Shown here: positions 6,347 to 12,405 of the stretch, one piece after another
Numbering within the stretch: the first letter of the stretch is position 1
Layout: each line of letters begins with the position of its first letter
DNA from: JBIQLO01 sp044464175
GTDB lineage: Bacteria; Planctomycetota; Phycisphaerae; Tepidisphaerales; Tepidisphaeraceae
DNA length: 12,405 bases
NCBI GenBank assembly: GCA_044464175.1
Contig: JBIQLO010000115.1
Coordinates: 1 to 12,405, forward strand
Reading direction: 5' to 3'
The notes under the pieces: generated by a model
The model's database searches: none
The model's input: the letters and a program-made list of their open reading frames with translations, nothing else
Told to the model about the DNA's origin: nothing
Program-made: the position numbers and the translations under genes

Positions 6347-7159
6347 ATGCCAATGAATGACCGGCTGCTTGTGCAGAACCCCCAGACTGATCTCCAGGGC
6401 GGATCGAATGCCGCCCCGGCCGGTCCCAACGAACCGGTTCTGCTCCGCGCCCGCAATGTGCACCGGATACTGGGCACCGGTGAGGCGGCCAACCGTGTGC
6501 TCAAGGGGGTCAATCTATCCATCCAATCGCGCGAATATGTCTCGATTGTGGGGGCGAGCGGCTCGGGCAAAAGCACCCTGCTCTACCTGCTGGGCGGGTT
6601 GGACCGCCCGGACAAGAACGACCTGGATGGACGGGCGTTTGATCCACCCAGCCGTGTTTACATTGACGGTGCGGACACCATGGCCCTGGGGGACGCCGAG
6701 CTGGCGCTGCTGCGCAATGAAAAGGTGGGATTTGTATTCCAGTTTCATTATCTGCTTAAGGAATTCACCGCGCAGGAAAATGTCTGCCTGCCGATGTTCA
6801 AGCTCGGGCGGCTGAGTCGGGCCGACGCCCTGGAGCGGGCGGCCGGGCTGCTGGGCCGGCTGGGGCTCCAGGACAAAATCGCCCGCCGGGCCAACCGGCT
6901 CTCCGGCGGCGAACAGCAGCGCGTCGCCATTGCCCGTGCCCTGGCCAATGAGCCGGCCGTCCTGCTGGCCGATGAGCCGACAGGTAACCTGGACCGGAAA
7001 AACAGCGACCGTATTGCCGAAGTGTTCGATGAACTGGCCTCCGCCGGGCAGGCGATCGTCATGGTGACGCACGACACCACATTGGCCCGCCGTGCGGGAC
7101 GCATGATCACCATGGAGGATGGGAATATCATTGCCGATGAGAATCTGCGCCCGGTGTGA
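6347..7159 (+). CDS. ABC exporter ATPase, LolD-like
   Basis: A 270-residue nucleotide-binding subunit with all expected motifs: Walker A GASGSGKST (K75), Q-loop FVFQFHYLL (Q132), signature LSGGEQQ (185-191), Walker B VLLADEP with E210, and H-loop VTHD (H242). The stretch LRNEKVGFVFQFHYLLKEF followed by TAQENV is very close to LolD, the ATPase of lipoprotein release. Between Walker A and the Q-loop there is an extra segment of about 11 residues (about 90-103, KNDLDGRAFDPPSR) compared with LolD as I recall it. ATG at 6347 is used; ATG at 6353 is two codons later and equally possible. Coupling to the permease (five bases after its stop) is likely. The 3' end overlaps the end of the convergent rsmE by 32 bp. 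Energises the adaptor/permease pair; transported substrate unknown. Confidence 0.93.
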   Translation: MPMNDRLLVQNPQTDLQGGSNAAPAGPNEPVLLRARNVHRILGTGEAANRVLKGVNLSIQSREYVSIVGASGSGKSTLLYLLGGLDRPDKNDLDGRAFDPPSRVYIDGADTMALGDAELALLRNEKVGFVFQFHYLLKEFTAQENVCLPMFKLGRLSRADALERAAGLLGRLGLQDKIARRANRLSGGEQQRVAIARALANEPAVLLADEPTGNLDRKNSDRIAEVFDELASAGQAIVMVTHDTTLARRAGRMITMEDGNIIADENLRPV

Positions 7160-7886
7160 CGGGTGATGGTTCAATCCGTCGCGCCGCCGCACACAGAGCC
7201 AGCGCCGCGGCGGCAATGGCCGCCGTCTCCACGCGCAGTACGGTTGGGGTCAGGGAGATGGCCGGGAGATGCCGCTGCTCAAAGAGCGCAATCTCTTGTT
7301 CGCTCCAACCCCCTTCCGGGCCAATCAACAAGAATAGTCGGCGTGGAATGGCGCGGGCGACCATCGGTTGGGCATCGCTCCGGGTGGAAAGGTGCCAGAG
7401 GGCCGCCTCCTCGGCCTCCGCCCGCCCAATCACCTCCGGCAGCTCGGTCAAAGGCTCGATGCCCATCACACCCCGCCGCCGGGACTGGCGCGCCGCCTCG
7501 GTGGCCAGGCGCGACCAGCGCTCCAGCTTGTTTTTCCCCGCCGGCGCTACAACCGACCGCTGCGTCCGCAGCGGGATGAAGCAATCGACTCCCAGTTCGG
7601 ACAGTTTCTCGATCATCCAGTCGGCCCGTGCCCCTTTGGGAACGGCTGCCGCCACGGTCAGCGCCATCCGGTCGAGCGGGGGCGGTTGCACCTGCTCCAC
7701 GCGCACCTGGACGCCCTTCTCACCGCAGGCGATGAGCGTCCCCCGCGCCTGTTGCCCGGCATCGTCGAACAATTCCAACGCATCCCCCACCCCCAAACGC
7801 AACACATCCTTTACATGGTGTGCCTGCGCGGCGGCCAATTCGAGGTTGCCGGCATGAAGATGGGCAATATAGGCACGTCGAATCAT
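7128..7886 (-). CDS. rsmE: 16S rRNA (uracil(1498)-N(3))-methyltransferase
   Basis: RsmE methylates N3 of U1498 in helix 44 of 16S rRNA, using S-adenosylmethionine; it is a cytoplasmic SPOUT-fold enzyme. The 252-residue product shows an N-terminal PUA-like domain (1-70), then the conserved KGARADWMIEKLSELGV (84-100), ERWSRLATEAARQSRRR (122-138), GPEGGWSEQE (189-198) and LRVETAA (217-223). The last two form the knotted SAM site. Length is typical for the family; the ~16 residues after the knot (RIEPSPVTPGADSHRQ) are an unremarkable tail that extends over the 3' end of the ABC ATPase gene on the other strand. The ATG at 7884-7886 is the only sensible start, and the ribosome binding site is weak. 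It is divergent from the phosphotransferase gene across a shared 138-base gap. Confidence 0.95.
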   Translation of the reverse strand: MIRRAYIAHLHAGNLELAAAQAHHVKDVLRLGVGDALELFDDAGQQARGTLIACGEKGVQVRVEQVQPPPLDRMALTVAAAVPKGARADWMIEKLSELGVDCFIPLRTQRSVVAPAGKNKLERWSRLATEAARQSRRRGVMGIEPLTELPEVIGRAEAEEAALWHLSTRSDAQPMVARAIPRRLFLLIGPEGGWSEQEIALFEQRHLPAISLTPTVLRVETAAIAAAALALCAAARRIEPSPVTPGADSHRQ

Positions 7887-7946
7887 GAATAGGGCCTACG
7901 GTCGTCTTTGGATCCATTGGTTGGCGCATGGAACGCATGATGAACA

Positions 7947-7977
7947 TTGACGCTCACACCGCGCAAGATATTATAAT
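7947..7977 (+). promoter_or_regulatory. Candidate promoter for the phosphotransferase gene
   Basis: TTGACG (7947-7952) is followed by TATTAT (7969-7974, spacer 16) and by a perfect TATAAT (7972-7977, spacer 19). The AT-rich block is unique in this GC-rich neighbourhood and lies ~48 bases before the ATG at 8025. Which of the two overlapping -10 boxes is used cannot be told from sequence. Confidence 0.55.
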
Positions 7978-7998
7978 TCATCTGGCGTTTCCGATCAC
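7970..7998 (-). promoter_or_regulatory. Candidate divergent promoter for rsmE
   Basis: On the minus strand the same AT-rich core reads TATAAT (7970-7975). A poor -35 match, GTGATC, lies at 7993-7998 with a 17-base spacer. It would give rsmE a leader of roughly 75-80 bases. The overlap with the plus-strand -10 implies that the two promoters would compete. Confidence 0.3.
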
Positions 7999-8024
7999 CG
8001 GCCTCACACCCTTGGAATGAATTC

Positions 8025-9113
8025 ATGCAGCCGGACGCGTCTCCGATCTCCAATGTTGCCTCCGGAACAGGACAGTCGCAAGGGCGGCAGTCCGGTCAGC
8101 GCGAACAGTTCGCGCTGGAGGAAGTGGCGGTCGTCCTGTCCAATTTCGACATCGGGGCCATTGAGGCGGTCACCGAGTATCCGCGCGGCTCGCGCAAGGC
8201 GCCCAAGCTGCTGATCACCAGCGAGCAGGGGAAATTCCTCCTGAAGCGCCGGGCCCGGGGGCGGGATGATCCCTTTCGTGTGGCTTTTTCCCACGCGCTG
8301 CAGTTGTACCTGGCTTCCAAGCAGTTTCCCCTGCCGCACCTGATCGGGACGCGGAAGGACAACAATTCCATGTTCCAGTGGCGCAACGCCACCTACGAAC
8401 TTTTTGAATACATCCCCGGGCAGAACTACCCTCAGACGCTGGAGGCCACCTTTGAGGCCGGGCGGGTGCTTGCGCTTTATCACAAGCTGCTGCACAATTT
8501 TCAGACGGAATGGAAGCCGGCCACCGGCAGCTATCACATGGCCTCGGCCGTTGAGCAGGGGCTGAAGACCATTCCCGCCACCGTCCCGGCGGGCGAGCCG
8601 GACCTGCGCGAAATCCTGGCGTTTCTGCTGGAGGCGTACCAGGGCGCGGCCTCTCGCGCCGAGGCCGAGGGTCTGGCGACCTGGCCCAAGCAGATCGTCC
8701 ATGCCGACTGGCATCCGGGCAACATGATCTTTCGGGGGAACCATGTGGTTGCCGTGATCGACTACGATGCGGCCCGGCGCCAGCCCAGGGTGCTGGACGT
8801 GGCCAACGGAGCGCTGCAGTTTTCCATCCTCGGCGGCGAAAACGATGCCGACAAATGGCCCGACTATCTCGATGAAAGCCGGTTCAAGCGGTTTTTGCGG
8901 GGCTATGATGAGGTGATGCTCCTGTCGGAGGCGGAAGTGCGTGTGCTGCCGTGGCTGATGATCGAAGCGTTGATCGCCGAGGCGGTTTTCCCCATCGCCG
9001 CCACCGGCTCATTCGGGCGGATGGATGGCATGCCGTTTCTCCGCATGGTGCAGCGCAAGGTGCTGTGGCTGCAGAAGTCGGCCAAGCACCTGAATGACCT
9101 GGCGAGCGGATGA
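8025..9113 (+). CDS. Phosphotransferase family (APH-fold kinase)
   Basis: A 362-residue cytoplasmic protein of the aminoglycoside phosphotransferase/choline kinase-like superfamily (PF01636). The kinase core is clear: K74 in FLLKRR is the likely ATP-binding Lys, H226-x-D228-x4-N233 in HADWHPGN is the Brenner motif holding the catalytic base, and D246-Y-D248 in VIDYDAA is the metal-binding motif. The family includes small-molecule kinases such as homoserine, choline and antibiotic kinases, and also CotS-like proteins. Nothing here points to antibiotic resistance. The first ~30 residues are Ser/Gln/Gly-rich and may be disordered or wrongly included. ATG at 8025 follows GGA at 8014-8016 with suitable spacing. 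The PDZ protein gene starts 31 bases after its stop and is probably cotranscribed. Substrate unknown. Confidence 0.87.
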   Translation: MQPDASPISNVASGTGQSQGRQSGQREQFALEEVAVVLSNFDIGAIEAVTEYPRGSRKAPKLLITSEQGKFLLKRRARGRDDPFRVAFSHALQLYLASKQFPLPHLIGTRKDNNSMFQWRNATYELFEYIPGQNYPQTLEATFEAGRVLALYHKLLHNFQTEWKPATGSYHMASAVEQGLKTIPATVPAGEPDLREILAFLLEAYQGAASRAEAEGLATWPKQIVHADWHPGNMIFRGNHVVAVIDYDAARRQPRVLDVANGALQFSILGGENDADKWPDYLDESRFKRFLRGYDEVMLLSEAEVRVLPWLMIEALIAEAVFPIAATGSFGRMDGMPFLRMVQRKVLWLQKSAKHLNDLASG

Positions 9114-9144
9114 TTGAAGGGCCGCAAGCCGAATGGAAGAGCGC

Positions 9145-9882
9145 ATGAGAACCGGTTGTAGAAAACAGTTCGCATTCGGGATTTTTCTGGCCATGCTGTC
9201 GGCCGTGACGGGAGCTTCGCCGGCGGCCGCCAAGCGAGGCCAGCCGGCGTCGACGCAAATTTTGGCGGGCGCCTATGCCAGGCTGGCCGACGCCGATCCG
9301 GCGGTTCGGCAGGCAGCTCAACAGCAGTTGATGCGTCTGACGTTGACCGATCTGCCGACGCTGCGGGAGGTGGCGGCCCGCCATCAGCCCACGCCCGCAC
9401 AGGTTCCCGCGCTGCGCCAGGTGGTCACCGGCGTGGTGCTGGCCTCCAAACCATACGATGCCGATCAGGGGCGCGGGTTCCTGGGCGTGAGCCTGGGGGT
9501 GGTGACGCTGGAGCAGGGGCGGCAACTGGTGGTTGTGGAATCCCGCCTGCCGGGATTTGTCGGCTACCGCCAGCTTCGGGATGGGGACATCTTCATCGCG
9601 GTCACCGCCGTCCAGCGCATCGCCATCGACAGCGTCACGCGGCTGCAACAGGCGATCCTCGGTCAGCCGGCGGGAACTCACCTGGTCGTGAGCGTCCTGC
9701 GGGGCGGGCGCCTGGTCGATGTGCCGCTGACGCTTGACGCCGTTCCTCAATCCCCTCAGGAGGCGGCCCCCAACCTCGCGCCGGATCCGGCCCAGTTTCA
9801 GGCGATGCAGGCCGGCCGGCTAAAGGAGGCGCAGCAGTACTGGGATGAGCATTTCGCGCCCCTGTGCGGTGGCGGCGAGTAA
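9145..9882 (+). CDS. Secreted PDZ-domain protein
   Basis: A 245-residue exported protein. Its N-terminus is a standard signal peptide: basic MRTGCRK, a hydrophobic stretch FAFGIFLAMLSAV, and a likely cleavage after ASPAAA (about residues 23-28). A helical, Ala/Gln-rich segment follows (about 35-85; its ADADPAVRQAAQQQL part resembles a HEAT-type repeat). A PDZ-like domain spans about 110-198, with the carboxylate-binding-loop-like GFLGVSL, the LRDGDIFIAV strand, and a last strand near LVDVPLTL. PDZ domains bind C-termini or extended peptides; in the periplasm they usually sit in proteases, but there is no protease domain here. ATG at 9145 was chosen because GGAAGAG (9135-9141) precedes it; ATG at 9133 would add four residues and has no binding site. 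The gene is convergent with the lipoprotein gene (six bases between stops). Confidence 0.75.
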   Translation: MRTGCRKQFAFGIFLAMLSAVTGASPAAAKRGQPASTQILAGAYARLADADPAVRQAAQQQLMRLTLTDLPTLREVAARHQPTPAQVPALRQVVTGVVLASKPYDADQGRGFLGVSLGVVTLEQGRQLVVVESRLPGFVGYRQLRDGDIFIAVTAVQRIAIDSVTRLQQAILGQPAGTHLVVSVLRGGRLVDVPLTLDAVPQSPQEAAPNLAPDPAQFQAMQAGRLKEAQQYWDEHFAPLCGGGE

Positions 9883-9888
9883 TTCATC

Positions 9889-10815
9889 TCAGCGGCGCGC
9901 TTGATGCTGTTCCTTCGCCCGGTAGACATGCGGCACGATGAGCAGAAGCTGCTCATATCGCTCAGACGGCTCTTCCTCCACCAGGAAGAGATGTCCCAGC
10001 CGCGTGGGGTAGATGGCTTGGGGCGAGGGGGCGAGGATAAGAAACTCACCCGGCGCCAGATCGGCGACCAGCCCCAGGTCATACAGCGTTTCGGGGGTGG
10101 TGTACTGCACCTCCTGAGCGTTGTTCATCGCGGTGTATTCCAGTCGCCGCCGCGTGGCCCGGAGGATCGGACAGAGGCTGATGCGCACATTGGCCCAGGC
10201 TCGGACCGAGGGCTGAAAATGAACCGCCAGCAGGTCATCGACGCTGTCGTAGCTGCGCCCGTGAAGGCGGCCGTCCCGGTCAAAATAAAAGATAGTCTGA
10301 CCCGCCACGCCATTTTTAAAGGGAATCTCGATCCCCTGCCCATCTCCGCCAGTGAGCGTGCTTTTTTGAGTGCGGGAGGGATATAGATCGATCAGACCCT
10401 TGAAATAGTCCCACTGATCCACGGAGGCGATTCCCATGCGGATGCCGTTGCGAAAGAGCACCTGGCGCTGTGATGGATTGAGTGAGTCCTCGTCGACCTT
10501 TTTCCAGAAGGTCGGATCGGCGCTGATCGCTCCGAACGGGACGCGCAGACGGTAGAGGTCCAGATAGACATAGAGCAGGTCGCGCCGATGGGAACGGGAA
10601 TCGGTCGGGCGCGTGGCCGGATCGGAGGTGATTGGGGCGAGGGTAAAGTGGTGGATATTAAAACTCTCATCCGGTAAATCGGAGGAGGGGCCCGACCGGC
10701 AGCCGTTTAAAATCAGCAGCGAAGACACGACGGCCAGACACCAGGGTTGGAGCCACGGGCCAAACCGCCCCCCCTCCCGATGCGGCTTTGTCGTTCTGTC
10801 CTTGGAATGGGTCAT
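9889..10815 (-). CDS. Putative lipoprotein of unknown function
   Basis: A 308-residue protein with no family that I recognise. Residues 23-38 form a hydrophobic signal segment ending in LILNGC, a good lipobox, with C39 as the likely lipidated Cys, so it should be an envelope lipoprotein of about 270 residues when mature. After the Cys there is a Ser/Pro/Asp-rich linker (about 40-75), then a region with many aromatic and charged residues (LLYVYLDLYRLRVPFGAI). The C-terminal part carries an LVADLAPGEFLILAPS segment and an FLVEEE segment. The n-region before the hydrophobic stretch is long and basic (about 22 residues). The ATG at 10815 was chosen because it begins one base after the aminotransferase stop. 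An in-frame ATG at 10854 would lie inside the aminotransferase gene and is less likely. Cotranslation with the aminotransferase is likely; functional connection to arginine synthesis is not evident. Confidence 0.7.
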   Translation of the reverse strand: MTHSKDRTTKPHREGGRFGPWLQPWCLAVVSSLLILNGCRSGPSSDLPDESFNIHHFTLAPITSDPATRPTDSRSHRRDLLYVYLDLYRLRVPFGAISADPTFWKKVDEDSLNPSQRQVLFRNGIRMGIASVDQWDYFKGLIDLYPSRTQKSTLTGGDGQGIEIPFKNGVAGQTIFYFDRDGRLHGRSYDSVDDLLAVHFQPSVRAWANVRISLCPILRATRRRLEYTAMNNAQEVQYTTPETLYDLGLVADLAPGEFLILAPSPQAIYPTRLGHLFLVEEEPSERYEQLLLIVPHVYRAKEQHQARR

Positions 10816-10816
10816 C

Positions 10817-12004
10817 CTATTGGGCGATTGTGGCCGAGAGCAGCTCCAACCCACGATCCAGCTCCGCGCGGGTGATGTTGATGGGAGGCGCCAGGCGGAT
10901 GACGGTCTTGGCCGTCACGTTGATGTTGAGCCCGCGCTGCAGGGCACGCTCCACCAGCTTGTCAGGGGCTTCTTTCAACTCCACGCCGATGAACAGTCCC
11001 CGGCCGCGCACCTGGGCGACCTTCGGCGCAATGGCGACATCGGCACGCAGGCGCGAGATGGCATAGTCTCCCAGTTCCCGGGCATGCGCGATGAGGTTCT
11101 CCTTCTCAATCACATCCAGCAGCGTGCGCGACACCGCCATGGCGATCGGGTTGCCGCCGAGCGTGGAGCCGTGCTTGCCGGGCGTCATCAGCCGGGCCAT
11201 TTCCGGTCGGGCGAACATAACGCCCACCGGAAGCCCGCCACCAATCGCCTTGCCCAGAGTCATGATGTCAGGACTGACGCCGAAGTGTTGGTGCCCAAAC
11301 CAGCGCCCTGTGCGCCCGCAGCCGGTCCACACCTCGTCGAAAATCAGGGCCAGCTTCCGTTGGTCGCACAACTGGCGCACGCGCTGAAGGTACCCTTCGG
11401 GATAGAGGTTCACCCCCCCCTCTCCCTGGATCGGCTCCATGACGATGCCCGCCGTCTCTTCATCCACGGCGCGCTCCAGCGCATCGAAATCCCCCCCCTC
11501 TACGCGCACGAAGCCGGGGACCTCCGGTTCAAATCCCTCACGAACGGCCGGATTGCCGGTGGCGGCGATCATCGCCAGCGTCCGCCCGTGAAAGCTTTTG
11601 GTCAGCGAGATGATCTTCCAGCGCCGGGGGCTGAACTGCCCTCCATGCAGCCGCGCCAGCTTGACCGCCGACTCATTGGCGTCCGCACCCCCGTGGCAGA
11701 AGAACGCTTGGCCGGGGAAGGCCAGACGCCCCAGCCGCTCGGCCACTTCAATCTGCGGCTCGGTGTAGAACTGGTTGCCGACATGCCAGAGCTTCTCCGA
11801 CTGCTCCCTGGCCGCCGCCACCAGTGCCGGATGGCAATGGCCCAGGACGCCCGCGCCAAACCCGGCGAACAGGTCCAGATATTCCTTCCCGTCGGCATCC
11901 CAAAGCCGGCACCCCTGCCCGCGTGTCATGACCACCGGAAGCCGGCTGTAGTTCTGGATCAGGGCCGACTGGCCCCGCTGCACTATGTCCTGCATCGTTC
12001 CCAT
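10817..12004 (-). CDS. argD: Acetylornithine aminotransferase family
   Basis: A class III, PLP-dependent aminotransferase of 395 residues, matching ArgD. It transfers the amino group from glutamate to N-acetylglutamate-5-semialdehyde, giving N-acetylornithine in arginine synthesis. Landmarks are GGADANESAVKLAR (105-118), SFHGRT (137-142), FDEVWTGCGRTG (222-233, with D223 contacting the pyridine N), the Schiff-base K252 in TLGKAIGGGLPVG, and HGSTLGGNP (278-286). The related succinylornithine and ornithine aminotransferases share these, so the exact substrate is inferred. ATG at 12004 follows AAAAGGG about seven bases upstream; an in-frame ATG three codons later is an alternative. The lipoprotein gene starts one base after its stop. 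No other arginine gene is in the window. Confidence 0.9.
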   Translation of the reverse strand: MGTMQDIVQRGQSALIQNYSRLPVVMTRGQGCRLWDADGKEYLDLFAGFGAGVLGHCHPALVAAAREQSEKLWHVGNQFYTEPQIEVAERLGRLAFPGQAFFCHGGADANESAVKLARLHGGQFSPRRWKIISLTKSFHGRTLAMIAATGNPAVREGFEPEVPGFVRVEGGDFDALERAVDEETAGIVMEPIQGEGGVNLYPEGYLQRVRQLCDQRKLALIFDEVWTGCGRTGRWFGHQHFGVSPDIMTLGKAIGGGLPVGVMFARPEMARLMTPGKHGSTLGGNPIAMAVSRTLLDVIEKENLIAHARELGDYAISRLRADVAIAPKVAQVRGRGLFIGVELKEAPDKLVERALQRGLNINVTAKTVIRLAPPINITRAELDRGLELLSATIAQ

Positions 12005-12084
12005 GCTTCAACCCTTTTCGTTTGTCAACTCGCCTCGGCGCGGAACGGTCACCGTCTCAAGGGGCCGCCCGCGCCAAAGGCCGA

Positions 12085-12093
12085 AGCATACCA
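12085..12093 (-). promoter_or_regulatory. Candidate extended -10 for argD
   Basis: On the minus strand TGGTATGCT is an extended -10 type sequence (TGn plus TATGCT, four of six consensus bases). It lies ~80 bases before the argD ATG and just after the pseudopilin terminator. No good -35 is present. Weak evidence. Confidence 0.25.
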
Positions 12094-12108
12094 CAATCGC
12101 GGCGCGGG

Positions 12109-12140
12109 AAAAGAAAAGGGCCCGCCACGAAGGCGGGCCC
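12109..12140 (-). terminator. Rho-independent terminator of the pseudopilin gene
   Basis: GGGCCCGCC (12118-12126) pairs perfectly with GGCGGGCCC (12132-12140) around a 5-nt loop. On the minus strand the stem is followed immediately by TTTTCTTTT (12117-12109). It lies ~30 bases after the pseudopilin stop codon. The plus-strand reading lacks a T-run, so the terminator works in one direction. Confidence 0.88.
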
Positions 12141-12169
12141 GAGTCGTTGAGCAAAAGGAAGCCTCAGGC

Positions 12170-12405
12170 TCAGGGGGTCAGAACCGGCAGCAGGACGCTG
12201 TCGTTCAGGTCATAGGGGGTGCCGTCGTCGTTGCTGCTGGCAGGCGCGGCGCCCTTATCATCCACAGTCGTGGACTGATCGCGGTAGGTGTAGATGTTGT
12301 CGCGCTGAGCGCCGACAAAGGGGTTGCTGGTCCACTCGACGTGGCCGTCCCCGTACAGCACGTTCTGGCCATCGCGGCCATGGTTAGCGCTGTTGCCGCC
12401 GCGCA
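12170..12405 (-). CDS. Pseudopilin, H-X9-DG type, C-terminal part (partial)
   Basis: The reading frame is open from the window edge to a TGA at 12170-12172 on the minus strand, so only about the last 77 residues are seen. The segment NHGRDGQNVLYGDGHVEW, followed by a short variable tail, matches the 'prepilin-type processing-associated H-X9-DG' C-terminal domain. This is a type II/IV-like pseudopilin family that is greatly expanded in Planctomycetota. Here ten residues lie between H and DG by my count, instead of nine. The tail after the DNIYTYRDQS stretch is Asp/Ser/Thr-rich. The N-terminal methylation/cleavage motif should lie outside the window. The gene is transcribed toward argD and ends in its own terminator. 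Confidence 0.8.
   Translation of the reverse strand, partial: RGGNSANHGRDGQNVLYGDGHVEWTSNPFVGAQRDNIYTYRDQSTTVDDKGAAPASSNDDGTPYDLNDSVLLPVLTP

Noticed and set aside
7156..7857. Plus-strand open frame of 233 codons opposite rsmE
   Set aside because: Ser/Ala/Arg-rich shadow of rsmE; rsmE carries clear SPOUT motifs.
8025..9113. Aminoglycoside resistance gene
   Set aside because: Only the general kinase fold and motifs are shared; nothing in the sequence or neighbours suggests antibiotic resistance.
12023..12028. Perfect TTGACA on the minus strand upstream of argD
   Set aside because: A -10 at normal spacing would fall on or after the argD start codon, so it cannot serve argD unless the start were further downstream.

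Overview
The window looks like the end of a contig from a GC-rich Gram-negative bacterium, most probably a planctomycete of the Phycisphaerae type. Three things suggest this. The window ends in the C-terminus of an H-X9-DG-type pseudopilin of the kind that is abundant in Planctomycetota. A GT9 heptosyltransferase-type enzyme points to an LPS-bearing cell. The noncoding DNA is crowded with interspersed palindromes. The lineage is inferred from style of sequence; no marker gene such as rRNA is present.

Left end (1-525): the first ~82 bases are almost pure G and are best read as a sequencing or assembly artefact at a contig edge. Bases 83-525 hold no credible gene but contain at least five strong hairpins, including two inverted copies of one ~34-nt palindrome.

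Plus-strand block 529-3523: a DUF6065-like protein of unknown function, a GT9 family (ADP-heptose:LPS heptosyltransferase-like) glycosyltransferase and a transaldolase family enzyme. The first two genes are tightly linked.

Plus-strand block 3771-7159: a complete three-gene ABC exporter in the order periplasmic adaptor, FtsX/LolC/E-type permease, LolD-like ATPase. The adaptor carries the R-x3-L-x6-S hairpin-tip motif used to dock to TolC-like channels, so a tripartite envelope-spanning exporter is likely. No outer-membrane channel lies in the window. A sigma70-like promoter candidate precedes the block.

Middle: rsmE (16S rRNA m3U1498 methyltransferase, minus strand) converges on the ATPase gene and overlaps its 3' end by 32 bp. 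It diverges from a phosphotransferase (APH-fold) gene across a 138-bp gap with an AT-rich core that could serve both strands. The phosphotransferase is followed by a secreted PDZ-domain protein.

Right end, minus strand: the 3' part of a pseudopilin gene with a clear intrinsic terminator, then an argD-type acetylornithine aminotransferase and, one base after its stop, an unrecognised lipoprotein. No mobile element, CRISPR array, tRNA or rRNA was found. The best candidates for something undescribed are the palindrome cluster at the left end, the unknown DUF6065-like gene linked to the glycosyltransferase, the Lol-like exporter with a TolC-docking adaptor, and the argD-coupled lipoprotein.
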